Below are positions 40,939 to 52,130 of a stretch of DNA of 64,000 nucleotides, piece after piece (positions within the stretch are counted from its first letter, which is position 1; each line of letters starts with the position of its first letter). The notes under the pieces were generated by a model that did not search any database, was not told the DNA's origin, and was given only the letters and a program-made list of their open reading frames with translations. The stretch comes from Cryptomeria japonica (lineage: Eukaryota > Streptophyta > Pinopsida > Cupressales > Cupressaceae). The stretch spans positions 18,664,260-18,728,259 of the forward strand of contig NC_081409.1 in assembly GCF_030272615.1 (NCBI RefSeq), written 5' to 3'. The position numbers and the translations under genes were made by a program.

Positions 40939-41018
40939 CGTACTTCATGATCATGTTTGTTTGCAATATTTTTCTCTTTTCAAAATCTTCGGACTTCGAA
41001 CTCTGAAACGGAAGAGAG

Positions 41019-41035
41019 CCCTCCTTCTAGCGCCA
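41019..41035 (-). promoter_or_regulatory. Primer binding site, tRNA-Asn-like
   Basis: On the minus strand TGGCGCTAGAAGGAGGG lies four bases inside the 5' LTR. It is complementary over 17 bases to the plant tRNA-Asn 3' end as I recall it (CCCTCCTTCTAGCG plus CCA). It is correctly placed upstream of gag-pol. Confidence 0.88.
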
Positions 41036-42075
41036 ATTCTGTTGACGTGTATTTTGTACACGATCATACACAGAATAAAATACCATTAGGCATCTTATCC
41101 TCTCTTGAGAAAATAGTCTCTAACTGCTGAAGATCTGCAAAAAGGATCAGTTAGGTGGACTCCAAGGTTCTTTTAGTGGGGTCTCCACGTGTGGACAAGC
41201 TTTTTTAGTGGTATGATGTGATTTGCTGTTTCCTTCAAGGCTTCTTACGGATTCAATAGTTCGAAGGTTTTACTAATCTAAAAGGAACTTTCAAAAAAAA
41301 AAGGAAAAAGGATAGGGTTTGAGTAAATCTAATCTAGTCTAATCCTATGAACGACTTAGCATGAATGAGATTTGGCAAGACTCAACCAATTTCAATTTTG
41401 CCATAAGATAACAACTCAACTGAAATTAGTGCGATCTTCTAAGGTAATAATGGTGTTCAATGCATCAAAGATCAAGGACACTACTACGAAGGTACATATC
41501 CTAGATGCGAAAATGCTTGAAGGTTAAGGACTCAAAATGTTTTCCAGTCGACCACGCAAGGCGTTCCTACAATCAACAAGAAGCTAGTGGTTTGGATTGC
41601 GAATCCTACCAAATATCAAATCTCACACTTAGTCTTTCTAATTAACAAACTACTTTGATTGAGCGTGATTCAAGTACATCCAACAACCATGAAGATAACT
41701 CAAGAAACTTGCAACAAAACACCATAACTTCAATATTTTATTGATTTCCAAGTCATCATATACAACAATTGCTTGAACTTCTCTCTTCAAGACTCAATCT
41801 TGCTACAACATAAAAATTGCTTACAACTCTATTCTCTATTTCTCTATTGACTATTCTGTTATTAATGAAATGAAAAATGGGGGTATAAATAGCATCCCCA
41901 GTTACAATGAAAGGTCCAGATTGAAAGTAAATCAATGGACAAGATCATGACACCTAAACCCTAATTAGGGTTTGTTACAAATGACCTCCTTTTTACTGAA
42001 CAACATTAAATACATAGCCAAATATTAAATTTGGCACAAAAATCTAGGAGGTATCAGCCAATGAGACTTAAGATG

Positions 42076-45000
42076 TCACGTCATCTGTAACAACCTTTCA
42101 TCTAGAATCTTATTCCCCTTCCAATTCTCTTTCTTAGCATATGCAATGAATTTTGTCACAATTCCTTCGATTTCTGTGCTTGGAATCTCGGGAAGATTCT
42201 TGATACTCTCTTCTAAGTGGATAACCTGATCAAATGCATCTAGAAGAGCTGTGTCCCAAGTAGGTTCAATTTCCTTAGTTCTATCAATTAGGAGCATGGT
42301 GGCATACATCTGATCATACTGCTCATCTGTAACATCTGCGTCCTTGCGAAAGATGATCTTGATTCTATCTTCAAATTCTTGTAAATCCACATCTGTCTCG
42401 ACCTCGATCCTTCTGCCAAGAATGGTACGAAGTACCTCAAATACTCTGTCCTGGATCGGATTGATCACCTCCTCAACTTGACCACATCTAATACTGATGT
42501 CCTCAAAGAGAACACTCTTTATATGGAGTAAGGTTGACCACTGAAACAAACTGTGAGAATCGCCCTCCAAGATCTTCTCTTGTGCTAAAATTCTTCTGGA
42601 TGTATGTCTTATAACTTTCAAGACAGGAATGACAACGTCCTTGGTATGGGCAAATGCAGCTACTGTTGCCATCAATCTGTGGATTATCTCAAGAACTTGG
42701 ATAGCCTGGTGGGTGATCTTCGACATCCTTGTAATAAACTCAATGGCCACCGTGTGAGATCTATCCATCCAATTACATGTACGCTGGACCATATTCCTGA
42801 ATCTTTCCGCTTCATTGATTGATTGAAGGGGCAATGCCTGCAATGGTGATCTAACTGGATCCTGACGTCCCAAAGGTTCATTGATGTGACTGAAATATGT
42901 TCTCCATGCACCGACCTCTTTCTCAAGCTTTCTATTTTTTTCTACTTCTTCTCTGAACTTGTCCTTCAATGCCTCAAATGTGTCGGTGGCATCATCTAAA
43001 GTCTGCTCTGCTGTGGATGGCCCTAACTCAATAGTCTGTATATGATAGTCCTCTGCTAGGATCTCACCCTCATATTTGTCTGCTGCCGGTGTAGCTATCT
43101 GCAGTTTTCTGGATCCAGTCTCATCTCGAATCATCTTGGACATCTTTGTAGCCTTCTTCTTCTCTGTTGTCATATGTGAACGTCCAACAAGGCTCTCTAG
43201 ATCGATTGCACTGTCCTCGTCCTCCATTACGATCACCTTAGTCAATCTTTCCTTCAACCAATCTGGGATATTTGATCTTGTCTCTTGAACTTGAATTTCT
43301 TTGTGTACTACTTCTTCTTGTCTGGGAGGAGATGTTACTTCATTATCTTCTTCTAAATCATAGTCTTGGAGAGATCCATCGGATGAAACATGCTGTGCCT
43401 GTTCTTCCTCCTGCCTGTCATTCTGTACCATCGATTCCATGGATTCTTCCACTCGAACTGTTCTATCTTCTGGCCTGGAAGAAGTACCTAGTGTTTGATC
43501 TTTGTTAGCACCTTGCTTTTTCTTGGAAGGCTCTTTCTTTTCTGATCTTTCCTTTCTCTTTGAACCTCTCGAATGGAGATTGCCCTCACTGGCACATCGA
43601 AGGTTACCTTCACCTGAATTCCTAGGATTAGGATTGCCTTCACTAACACTGGCTCCACCTTCAGCTGGTTTCTCTTCCAAAGTAAAAGACATGGCTATGC
43701 CTTGTTCTCTCAACTTCTGGTGCTGAACATCTACCCATCTGCGAGTACAAGACAAGACGGGTGCCATCAATTCATCTAAATCCACGGCCTCGGGCTCATT
43801 CCAATTCAAACTTATTGTTTTGCTTTCTCTATCATATGAAGATTGGATGTGCCTGCCGTTGTCCTGAGCTTGGTCGGCTACTCTGTAAATCTTACATTTC
43901 CTGATGAAATCCAGAGGCAATCTAGAATGTATCTTTCGTTTCACTTCGAGATCATCTAGGAGATTCATCATAAAATCTTCAATCTGGTACTCATGTCTAA
44001 ATCTTCTACCGACTGTCTCCTCTAAATGTCCATGAGGATCAAAACTATTCCTCCAAGCAAAAGATGAAAAAGGATACAAGGCTAACTCCCTCTCTGCATC
44101 ATCCATGGCTGAGACATTGGGACATACCTCAACTGAATTACTCAAAATAATAGGTACCTGAACTCCATTCTGATGTCTGTGTCTGAATGCCTTCACATAT
44201 GCTGCCAACTGCCTTGTTACTTCAAGTAACACAATCCTGACTGTCGGGTATCTTGGCAACATATATGGAGGTAAAGGACATCCATACACTCTAATGTAAG
44301 TGAACTTAGGAAACTGAATGAACCAAGCACCGTACCTCTTGATTAATTCCTGGGCATCTTGAGATAATCTGTTGTGAATCCCTCCTTGCAACGTCCTTGT
44401 GATGTTCATCGTGAAAGTATCATTGATTAACTTGTAGTTCTTCCCTGGTGGATGATGCAAGTAGGTATAGGATTCACAAACTCTGACCTCGCCGGGTCCT
44501 CTTCCAATCACTCCTCTGTGAGGTAGTCCTGCGTACTCAACGCTCCTGATTAAGGCATAAATGACGTATGAACTCATGTGGAAGGACTTAGTAGCCCTGA
44601 GTCTTCTCAACTGTACGTCTAAGCAATGGCTAATTATCCTAGCCCAATGTATTGTACCCTTCCCTTGAACAATCACCTGGATGAAATAAAACATCCATTT
44701 CTCAAAATAGAAGGCATGAGGTGCTCCTGTAACTCTGTTGAGCATGGTAATCAAATCTCTGTACTCTTCTTGGAAATCGATCCGGTGTGGTGTGTTCGGT
44801 ACTTTGCTCAGACGGGGACGACTCTTGAGTAGCCAGTTCTTGTTGATTATGCTTAGACAAGCATCTGGATCATCATCGTACACTGATCTGGCTCCTTCAA
44901 TGCTCTTGTATATCATGTCCCTGTGCTCTGGAAGATGGAAGGCTTCACTTATGGCCTCCTCTGAAAGGTACGCCAAAATGTTTCCCTCATTGGACACAAT

Positions 45001-45378
45001 TGTCCTGGACTGTGGATTGTAATGACGGGCACACTCGATCATCAACTCGTGACACTGAATGGCTGGAGGAAAACCGGCCGCCTTAATGATGCCACTTTCT
45101 ATTATTCTCCGGGCGACAGGTGATGGCTTGCCGATGTAAGGGACCTCTCGGAACTTCTTCGTGCTAAAGTTCCCCAAGTTTGTATCTCCAATGTTGCTCC
45201 ACTTGGACACGATCTTGGTCTCCACTTCTTCAGTCTTCTGATCTTCTTTCATGAGAGCCGAGCGACTGGTGGATGCTCCTGCCTTTGGGGTCGCCATACC
45301 TACACAACATTTCATTATAAGAAATAGATTTTGCAATAAATAACGTAGATAAGAGAGATAGATTTTAGGAAACCTCAT
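42076..45378 (-). CDS. LTR-encoded 1,100-aa protein of unknown function (copy in 5' LTR)
   Basis: This is the intact twin of the ORF at 26292-29594, with R at residue 499 and I at 1037. Being in the 5' LTR, it lies upstream of the 75-aa ORF and gag-pol on one potential transcript, the position that ORF1 occupies upstream of gag in Ogre-type elements. I infer that an LTR expansion may have engulfed such an ORF1, so that it is now duplicated at each transposition. The likely start is Met28 at 45297. Domain layout: N-terminal globular half, charged linker with a nuclear-localisation-like patch, coiled coil near 800, and helical C-terminus. No similarity to Gag, Pol or a typical envelope (no signal peptide, no convincing transmembrane segment after Met28) was seen. 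Confidence 0.85.
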   Translation of the reverse strand: MRFPKIYLSYLRYLLQNLFLIMKCCVGMATPKAGASTSRSALMKEDQKTEEVETKIVSKWSNIGDTNLGNFSTKKFREVPYIGKPSPVARRIIESGIIKAAGFPPAIQCHELMIECARHYNPQSRTIVSNEGNILAYLSEEAISEAFHLPEHRDMIYKSIEGARSVYDDDPDACLSIINKNWLLKSRPRLSKVPNTPHRIDFQEEYRDLITMLNRVTGAPHAFYFEKWMFYFIQVIVQGKGTIHWARIISHCLDVQLRRLRATKSFHMSSYVIYALIRSVEYAGLPHRGVIGRGPGEVRVCESYTYLHHPPGKNYKLINDTFTMNITRTLQGGIHNRLSQDAQELIKRYGAWFIQFPKFTYIRVYGCPLPPYMLPRYPTVRIVLLEVTRQLAAYVKAFRHRHQNGVQVPIILSNSVEVCPNVSAMDDAERELALYPFSSFAWRNSFDPHGHLEETVGRRFRHEYQIEDFMMNLLDDLEVKRKIHSRLPLDFIRKCKIYRVADQAQDNGRHIQSSYDRESKTISLNWNEPEAVDLDELMAPVLSCTRRWVDVQHQKLREQGIAMSFTLEEKPAEGGASVSEGNPNPRNSGEGNLRCASEGNLHSRGSKRKERSEKKEPSKKKQGANKDQTLGTSSRPEDRTVRVEESMESMVQNDRQEEEQAQHVSSDGSLQDYDLEEDNEVTSPPRQEEVVHKEIQVQETRSNIPDWLKERLTKVIVMEDEDSAIDLESLVGRSHMTTEKKKATKMSKMIRDETGSRKLQIATPAADKYEGEILAEDYHIQTIELGPSTAEQTLDDATDTFEALKDKFREEVEKNRKLEKEVGAWRTYFSHINEPLGRQDPVRSPLQALPLQSINEAERFRNMVQRTCNWMDRSHTVAIEFITRMSKITHQAIQVLEIIHRLMATVAAFAHTKDVVIPVLKVIRHTSRRILAQEKILEGDSHSLFQWSTLLHIKSVLFEDISIRCGQVEEVINPIQDRVFEVLRTILGRRIEVETDVDLQEFEDRIKIIFRKDADVTDEQYDQMYATMLLIDRTKEIEPTWDTALLDAFDQVIHLEESIKNLPEIPSTEIEGIVTKFIAYAKKENWKGNKILDERLLQMT

Positions 45379-45916
45379 GATAAGTCCCTAGAGTTATCAT
45401 GTCCTAAAATATAACGATTGAGCTAAGAGATTTAAAATCAAAAATTGAAAATTTGAAATATGACGATGAATGAATAAAACAATAACAATAAATCGCCATA
45501 CCTCGATAGAGAGCTAACTCTAGAATGCAAAAAACAAAATTTGCCTAGGCAAAATTGAGGTATAAAGATAATCTTCAATATGATCTCCTCAAAATTGACT
45601 TCGCCACCTCTGGATAGAATGTGATCTTCACTTATCGCCTTGGACGTGGTCTCAAATGGATCTTCAAATTCGCACAAATAAATCTCCAAGTCTTTAGCAA
45701 ATTCGCCTTAGGCGTGATCTTCAAATTCGCACCACCTTTGGTTTGGAATCGCACCACCTTTGATAGCTAAGCGCGCCACCCTTGGATGAATGAAACTCGT
45801 ACCACCTTGGATAATATTCGCACTATCTTTAAACACACTTAACACTTTCCTTTGTCTCCCTTGATTCGCATGTAGAGAGGTAAAATAATGATGTGAAAAT
45901 AATAGTTTTCACCCCC

Positions 45917-45928
45917 CTATATATATAG
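45917..45928. promoter_or_regulatory. Palindromic TATA element in LTR (5' LTR copy)
   Basis: CTATATATATAG is the best candidate promoter of the full-length minus-strand transcript. It is identical to 30133-30144. Confidence 0.5.
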
Positions 45929-46262
45929 CGTTCTCATCGATTTATCTCTTTGGCCGACTTGATGAAATATAACAATTTCAAACGATTTTTAAATGATTTG
46001 CAATGACATAACAAGGCCGACTTCCATATATGAGCGCTCAAATCGATTTTTTATTAATTAATTAATTAATTACTAATGCCTTGCGTTTTTTAATTGCAAA
46101 TTTCGATTTTTTAAATAAGGCAAAAATAACTAATAAATGTTTAACGCCACATTAAATGCCAATAAAAATGGATTTTAATTTTTTAAATTGATTTAGCATT
46201 TAAAGAAAATTCAAATTATTTAATTTGGCGCCAAAAAATATGTAAATAGAGGGACGTACCTC

Positions 46263-48200
46263 ATCGCTCTGGTCCCTTGGAGAGGGACAGGAGCGATTCA
46301 CCATCTTTGGCATGATTCTTGTGTTTTCAACGTTCAACTCCTTCATTTTCACGTCCCAAATCGATCATCTGGTGGTCCTTCGAATTTGAATGCCTCTCTT
46401 GTGCGAGCAAGTGCGTCCCATGACCATTATCGCCCTGGTCCCTTGGAGAGGGACAGGAGCGATCTCCATGTTTTTGCGTTCACCTTGCATTTTTGTCCTT
46501 CGAAATATCATTGCTTGTGTCCTTTGCGCTTATTTCCATTTGCTTTTGCAAGGTACCTTCGATGTTATAAGGATCATCGCCCTTGTCCCTTGGAGAGGGA
46601 CAGGAGCGATCCACATGTTTTCCTTGGTCTTGGCGATTTTAAACTTCGATCTCTTTTGCAATGTCCTTCAAACGTTGTCCCTCGCACTACCTAACCTTGC
46701 TTCGCTTTGATCTTTGAAGGAACGGGAGTGTTTTAATAGCATCGCCTTGGTCCTTGTCCAAAGGACAGGAGCGATCTTGATTTTTTCACGTTCAATATGC
46801 ATTTTTGACCTTCGATCCTTCATTGTGATGTTTTCCAAACGCCGCCCTTTGTCTTGCTTAACCTCGCCTTGCTTCGATTTTGGAGGAATATGAGCGTTTT
46901 TGATAGGATCGCCCTGGTCCTTGTCCAAAGGACAGGAGCGATGTGAGGCTTTTACATTATTTGGCGATGTTTGGACGTTCAAAACCCTTGCGAATTATCT
47001 TCAAACGATGCCTTGGACCATATGCTATCTTAGGACGTCTTGACTTAGCTTGAACTTGAAACAAACAAGGAATCCAAAGCAAATCGCCCTGGTCCCTTGG
47101 AGAGGGACAGGAGCGATATGGTTCCTAGATCCATTTTGGTGATTATTTAACGTTCAAAACTCTTGTTTATCATCTTGTTGTCGTACCATGGACCCTCTAA
47201 AATATTGCAATGTCTTGTCCTTACGTAAATTTTGCATGAAATGGCCAATGCATCCAACATCGCCCTGGTCCCTTGGAGAGGGACAGGAGCGATCTATGTT
47301 ATAGGGTGTCAATTTCTTCATTTTAACGTCCTTTAAGTGTTTACGCATGATGAAAGCGCCTTGAAATGTCCTCGCCACCTTTTGTCCTGGCTTGGATCGG
47401 TCTTGAACCTTGGAGGGACGACCTTGAACTTGAGAGGGACGTATCTTCACCATTGTATCGCCCTGGTCCCTTGGAGAGGGACAGGAGCGATTTTTTCCTT
47501 GTGGCTTTCATCTTACTTTGCCATGCTCTGAGTTTATATCCAACGGATTCGTCCTTCTTCACTCTATCCACCCATGCCTTGCCATTGTTTGGAATTTTGC
47601 AAAAAGAGGTAATTATATCAAAAATCGCTCTGGTCCCTTCCTGAGGGACAGGAGCGAACTAGGCATTTAACATTGGTATGGACGTCCCAAAAATCTTCAA
47701 TTTATATTCAATGCATTCATCTCATGTTCTCCTTCGTTTTTGAACGTAAACTTGCTTTGACCCTTGTCTGGATTTTGCAAAATGGAGGAAATCGCTCTGG
47801 TCCCTGGGAGAGGGACGAGAGCTACAAGGTACCTCGCCCTGGTCCCTTGGAGAGGGACAGGAGCGATTTAGTCAATATAGGTCATTTTTCTCCATTTTTT
47901 GCATATCAAATTATATTCATTTGGCAAAGCATCTTCCCTCGGACGTCCTCAAATCATTAAACTTTCAAAATCTTGCAAGGACAAGACGAAATTTGAATTG
48001 TAGCTCCGGTCCTTCACTGAGGGACAGGAGCGATTTTCCTCCTGGAGGCATTTCTGTGCTCATGAAAATCTTCAATTTATATTCAATGGAAAGATCTCGT
48101 CGTTCTCCATTATTTCAAACGTAAAATTTGTCTGGACTCTGCAAGAATGATGAGATATTTGAAATTGAGCTCCCGTCCTTCACTGAGGGACAGGAGCGAT
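46263..48200. repeat. Array of 13 palindromic 35-bp motifs (right LTR)
   Basis: The copies correspond one for one to those at 30479-32416, shifted by 15784. In element sense they lie upstream of the TATA, in the region expected to be U3. Confidence 0.93.
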
Positions 48201-48644
48201 TTTGCTCCTACAGGCCAAAATAACAAGATTTTTCACATTTTAACACTTCACGAGGCGAAAACAAATCAATTCCAATGCCCAGGATCAAACTTCAAAAAAG
48301 TCAAAATTTGGTCAAAATATTCAATCAGACAAAAATTCACATTGACGGTCATCATTTAGACAAGTTTAAGCTCTGCATGAATATTCCAATTGAAAATTAG
48401 ACCATTTTGGCGAATTTATTGCATTCAAAATTTTGCATTCTAGAAAAGAAGCTCAAAAAGCTCTCAAAAGCGACTGGATTTTGGCTTGAAAAGGCAATAT
48501 TGAAAACCCTAAGGCTTGGCCCTAAATCCAGACAACTAACTAACTAACAAAACCCTAAAAACGAAAGCGAAAACGAACAAAAAAACAAGCAAAAAAGAGG
48601 GGGTCCCCATTTGCGATGGGGCGATGTGTGAAATGGTCACAACA

Positions 48645-48649
48645 AGTTC
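48645..48649. repeat. Target site duplication AGTTC (right)
   Basis: This is the exact partner of 25251-25255. Confidence 0.92.
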
Positions 48650-48773
48650 CTAACTGTGTATTGTAGATACCGCTGGAGGCTTCATCCGACAATTTATGGA
48701 TATATTCTTTTTCAAATAATGTTTACTTTTCTGTACTATAGCTTGCATATGAATGTAATGTCATATGACCGCT

Positions 48774-48788
48774 AAAATGGGAGCTAAA
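48774..48788 (+). promoter_or_regulatory. Polypurine tract before plus-strand LTR
   Basis: AAAATGGGAGCTAAA directly precedes TGTAGCATCG. This is the same arrangement, and nearly the same bases, as the polypurine tract and LTR start of the 7.75-kb element (GGGGGCTAAA then TGTAGCG). It marks the next LTR as a 3' LTR of a plus-strand element lying to the left. Confidence 0.6.
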
Positions 48789-50200
48789 TGTAGCATCGTA
48801 AATTGTACACCCTTGCTAGGGTGATACAATTTCATGCTTGGTTTAGCACCCACCTTAGTGTGTTTTGCATCTTGCATTTCTAATTCCCTTTAAGCATTTA
48901 ATTAATTAATTTAATTAAATCTAAATTCATATTTCATCACTTCATATATTATAAAGTTGGGCCCTTTTACTTTAAGTGTGCCCCTTTTATTTTATTCCTC
49001 CAATAAATCATTAAATCACAAACCCTAATTATGTCTTATTTCGACCTTTAAGGCCTGATTTCGCATATCAACACATCTCAAAATCAACTGAAACTTTGAG
49101 ATTCACTCTAATATCATCATATCTAACGACCCTGAAAATTTGGTAAAAAGTTGGTCGAACCGTGTGTAAGTTATGCATGGTCCCCAATATTTTTCCCAAA
49201 AATTCGAAAGCATAATTCTATAATATTTTAATGCTTAACCCCAAGAAATTGGTGGAAAATTCTAATCCTAGGTCGGCTTAAAGATGAAATTAAGATCTAG
49301 GGTTTCATACATAAGATGTCTCTTTCTTCATTTGAAGGCCAAGAAGTTTCTGGCTAAGTTTTCTAACAATCACAACGAGCCTTCTATGCAGTGAAAGAGC
49401 GGGTCTTTTGGAGTCTTCAACAACATTCAACAACATCTATCAAGCATTCATCAAGCATTTATTCATCAATTGGGGGCTTTTGAAGATGTAGGAAATCAAT
49501 AGGAGACCACCGATTGAAGATTGGCTTGTACCCCTCCGTTGGGGTTGGGTATGATTTCATGTCTTTGTATGAGCTTCATTAAATCAATTTGCAGATTTAC
49601 ATTTATACTTTAGATCACTTAGCATCATTGATTTAGAGCATTTATTTTGTCAATTAAAAGCATTTAGGGTTTACTCTTTAAAGTGTAGGGTTACTCTAGA
49701 TTGTATGCATTCATCATTTTAGGGTCTTGCACACACACAAGGCTCTTGCACACACTATTTTACTATACAAATCGAATATTTGTTGAGGTGGAAATCACCA
49801 AAACAGGGGTTTGACTAAGGCAAAATCCCATATAGCCCAACCAAAACCCTATTTTCAGTTACAAGTGCAGGTACAAGATCCGATCATTGCTGCAAATTTC
49901 ACGTCCGATAGAGCACACTGACATAGTCTCGAGGATCAAACTTGAGCAAAAATCAGTAGGACAGGGGCATGGTGCTCTGGTCCTCCCAGTTTCAGGTGGA
50001 TTTTGGCAAAACAACAATTTAGAACCTTCAGATTCTAGTTTGCCCGGACATTCTGGCTCAGATTTCTGGCATAGGTGCACCTCTGAACTCACTTCCTAAT
50101 TTGTACTTTTTAGTTGCACATCAGTTAGTTTCAGTTCTGCATTTTCATATTAGGGTTACTTGTGTATACTTGCATTCTAGGTTGATCATTCAAATCTGCT
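48789..50200 (+). repeat. Plus-strand Tat-like 3' LTR (right end approximate)
   Basis: It starts TGTAGCATCGTAAATTG after a polypurine tract. Its first 120 bp are repeated at 52020-52130. It contains an imperfect palindrome at 49959-49983 (GGACAG...CTCTGGTCC) using the same words as other LTRs here. Together with the integrase at 13145-14040 (plus) and the antisense PMD gene, it could close one Tat-type element now split by two later insertions. The right end was not determined. Confidence 0.55.
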
Positions 50201-50226
50201 CAAATGGAGGAGGGACACAGTTATTT

Positions 50227-51007
50227 CTATGCCCGAGCCACCAGGAGGAGGAGGATGAATGTAATGCATGTAAGAGTGATATTGGTCGTAAATAAGCTCA
50301 TATGGAGGGACACAATTATTGCTACTGTATGGGCCACTTGGTATGGTATTATAATGAGGAGCACTAGGCCTAGGATGGTTGTATGTGTAATGACCATGGG
50401 CATGATTGGTATTGTAAGCTTGATCTTGAGTATTGCCCCCAAATCTGACACATGGTTTTCTTGCATAGGGTTGACATGATCTTGGATATTCTCTTGTTAT
50501 TGAGCATATGCATTGGTATTCCTTCGCCCTTGGAGAGGATGAGCACGCAATTACTCATGTGTGTTTCTAGCATCAATGGTATAAGCATGAGTATCAGTCA
50601 CTTCAAATTTTTGAAACAAGGATGAGGATGACTCAGGCACGGTACACTCATGTCTATGTCCACCATCAAGACCACTAGCATTTGGTTGATTGGGATCCTC
50701 TTCTAAAATTTGTGACACATCAAAGTAATGAGATAGTCTTGCACCACTTTGAATGAACATTTGTAGAAAGTATTAAGGATCTCTTCTCATGATTTCTTCA
50801 ACCACTATTAAATCGTGCATCAAATATAGTGTCTCGAATGTTTGTTGTGGCAATGGACTCATTATCAGCATCTTGTGTATTACTATGATTCTCAAAAGAT
50901 TGTGGGTTGTAAAATTCATCTCCATCAAACTCATACATACTCATGTTGAGAGATCTTTCAGCTTCTTCGGCTTGTCTTCTAATCATTTGTGAATGGATTT
51001 CAACCAT
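50227..51007 (-). pseudogene. Unidentified decayed ORF, TE-like
   Basis: Minus-strand pieces in several frames look like one decayed protein. The first piece (51007-50798) begins MVEIHSQMIRRQAEEAERSL and is acidic and N-rich. The next (50760-50551) contains HYFDVSQILEEDPNQP. A last stretch near 50460-50210 is rich in H, Y and P. No catalytic motif is seen, and the only guess is a C-terminal tail of a DNA transposase (for example hAT type). I do not recognise it with confidence. A short reading frame in the opposite direction is treated as a shadow. Confidence 0.3.
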
Positions 51008-52019
51008 GAAAGATCTTAGCTAGAATAGAGGATAGAAGAAAATGAAGACTATGGAAGACCAAGAGGGTTATGAAAATGAATCTAGGATTGTCTTGCAATG
51101 TCCCAAAATGTTGTTCCAAGATAAATGTGATGATCTAAAGCAAGGTGTGGTTTCCTAGGAGATGATAGGCTCCAAATGAGGTAAGTTGACCTTAATTAGA
51201 GAAGTCCAAATGGTACCCAGGATAATAAATTTGATGCGGGAACCACCTACAGATGTAATGTAATGTGTTTGCAAGATAGGATAGGGACTACTAAACAATC
51301 TATTGACTCTAGTTGAAAAGTGTGAGAGGGGATTGCAAATGATGTCTAAAAATAGATGAAAAGCTAGACCAAATGATGGTTGACCTAAATGAAAGCGTAT
51401 GGAATCAACCTTAGAAGCTCTTATGGTCTCAGAAACACAGACATAGTTTTAAAGCCTAGATACACAATTTCACTATTGCAATGTAATTATCAATTCTACT
51501 CAGATACACGATATCAAATCTCAGATAGGTGCCAATAATTGACACGGACATGATAAGACAATCCACAGACACGATTTTACTGTTGACAATTTTTTCTCAG
51601 TTCTGTTCAGATACGCGATATAAAGTCTTAGATACATGCCAATAACTAACATAGATGCGATAAGATAATCTATAGATGTGGTAAGATAATTCATATATGC
51701 ACTAGAAAAGAGCACATACCCATTTTTGGCAAATTTATGATTTCTGTGCTGATTTTGCAATTGTTGATAAGTGACCAGATCTAAATGTTGATTGTTTTGT
51801 GACAATAAAACACAACAAACAAGAAGACACAATGTCTGAAGACGTGTTGTCAAAATTTGAGTGCAAATGTGTATGTTTAATAGGATGAAACAACCCAATT
51901 TCCGCGGGTCTAAACACAATCGAAAACACTTCTACACTTCTTAGCCTATGGTCAAGATCTCATGGCGGTAACCTTAGCCCACAACCTAGAATGTTCGTTC
52001 AGTCAAATGTAGGGACCCC
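51008..52019. other. No gene seen
   Basis: AT-rich sequence. Around 51440-51690 there are loosely repeated words (AGATACRYGATA and AATTGACACAGAC-like), apparently remnants of an old tandem structure. No domain or RNA gene was recognised. Confidence 0.5.
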
Positions 52020-52130
52020 TGTAGCATCATAAATTATACACCCTTAATTGGGTGGTACAATTCCACGCTTAGGTTAGCAACCGCCTTAGTGTGTTTGCAT
52101 CTTGCATTTAAAATTCCCTTTAAGAGATTC
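52020..52130 (+). repeat. LTR fragment related to 48789
   Basis: TGTAGCATCATAAATTATACACCC and the following 90 bp match the start of the LTR at 48789 (for example CCTTAGTGTGTTTGCATCTTGCATTT), then similarity ends. This is a truncated LTR copy. Confidence 0.65.

Larger units (their letters stand above)
25256..48644 (-). mobile_element. Complete 23,389-bp LTR retrotransposon with 7.6-kb ORF-bearing LTRs
   Basis: Two 7,605-bp LTRs (25256-32860 and 41040-48644; TGTTG...CAACA ends) at constant offset 15784 flank an 8,179-bp internal region. A perfect 5-bp TSD (AGTTC) confirms the boundaries. By reading, the LTRs differ at three positions only (26486/42270, 28099/43883, 31886/47670). The minus-strand gag-pol is open, so the element could be active or very recently so. 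RT and integrase wording, the C-X2-H-X4-H-X4-C knuckle and the second RNase H put it in the Tat-like branch of Ty3/gypsy. Unusual points are the LTR-encoded protein, the palindrome arrays, the RNase H order and the doubled primer-site signals. Confidence 0.97.
41040..48644 (-). repeat. Right (5') LTR, 7,605 bp
   Basis: This is the same structure as 25256-32860, at offset 15784. It is the 5' LTR in element sense, so a transcript from its TATA (45917) would cover the 1,100-aa ORF first and gag-pol after it. Confidence 0.97.

Noticed and set aside
42604-45022. Plus-strand open frames opposite the LTR-encoded protein
   Set aside because: They are antisense shadows of the 1,100-codon frame and duplicate those at 26820-29238.
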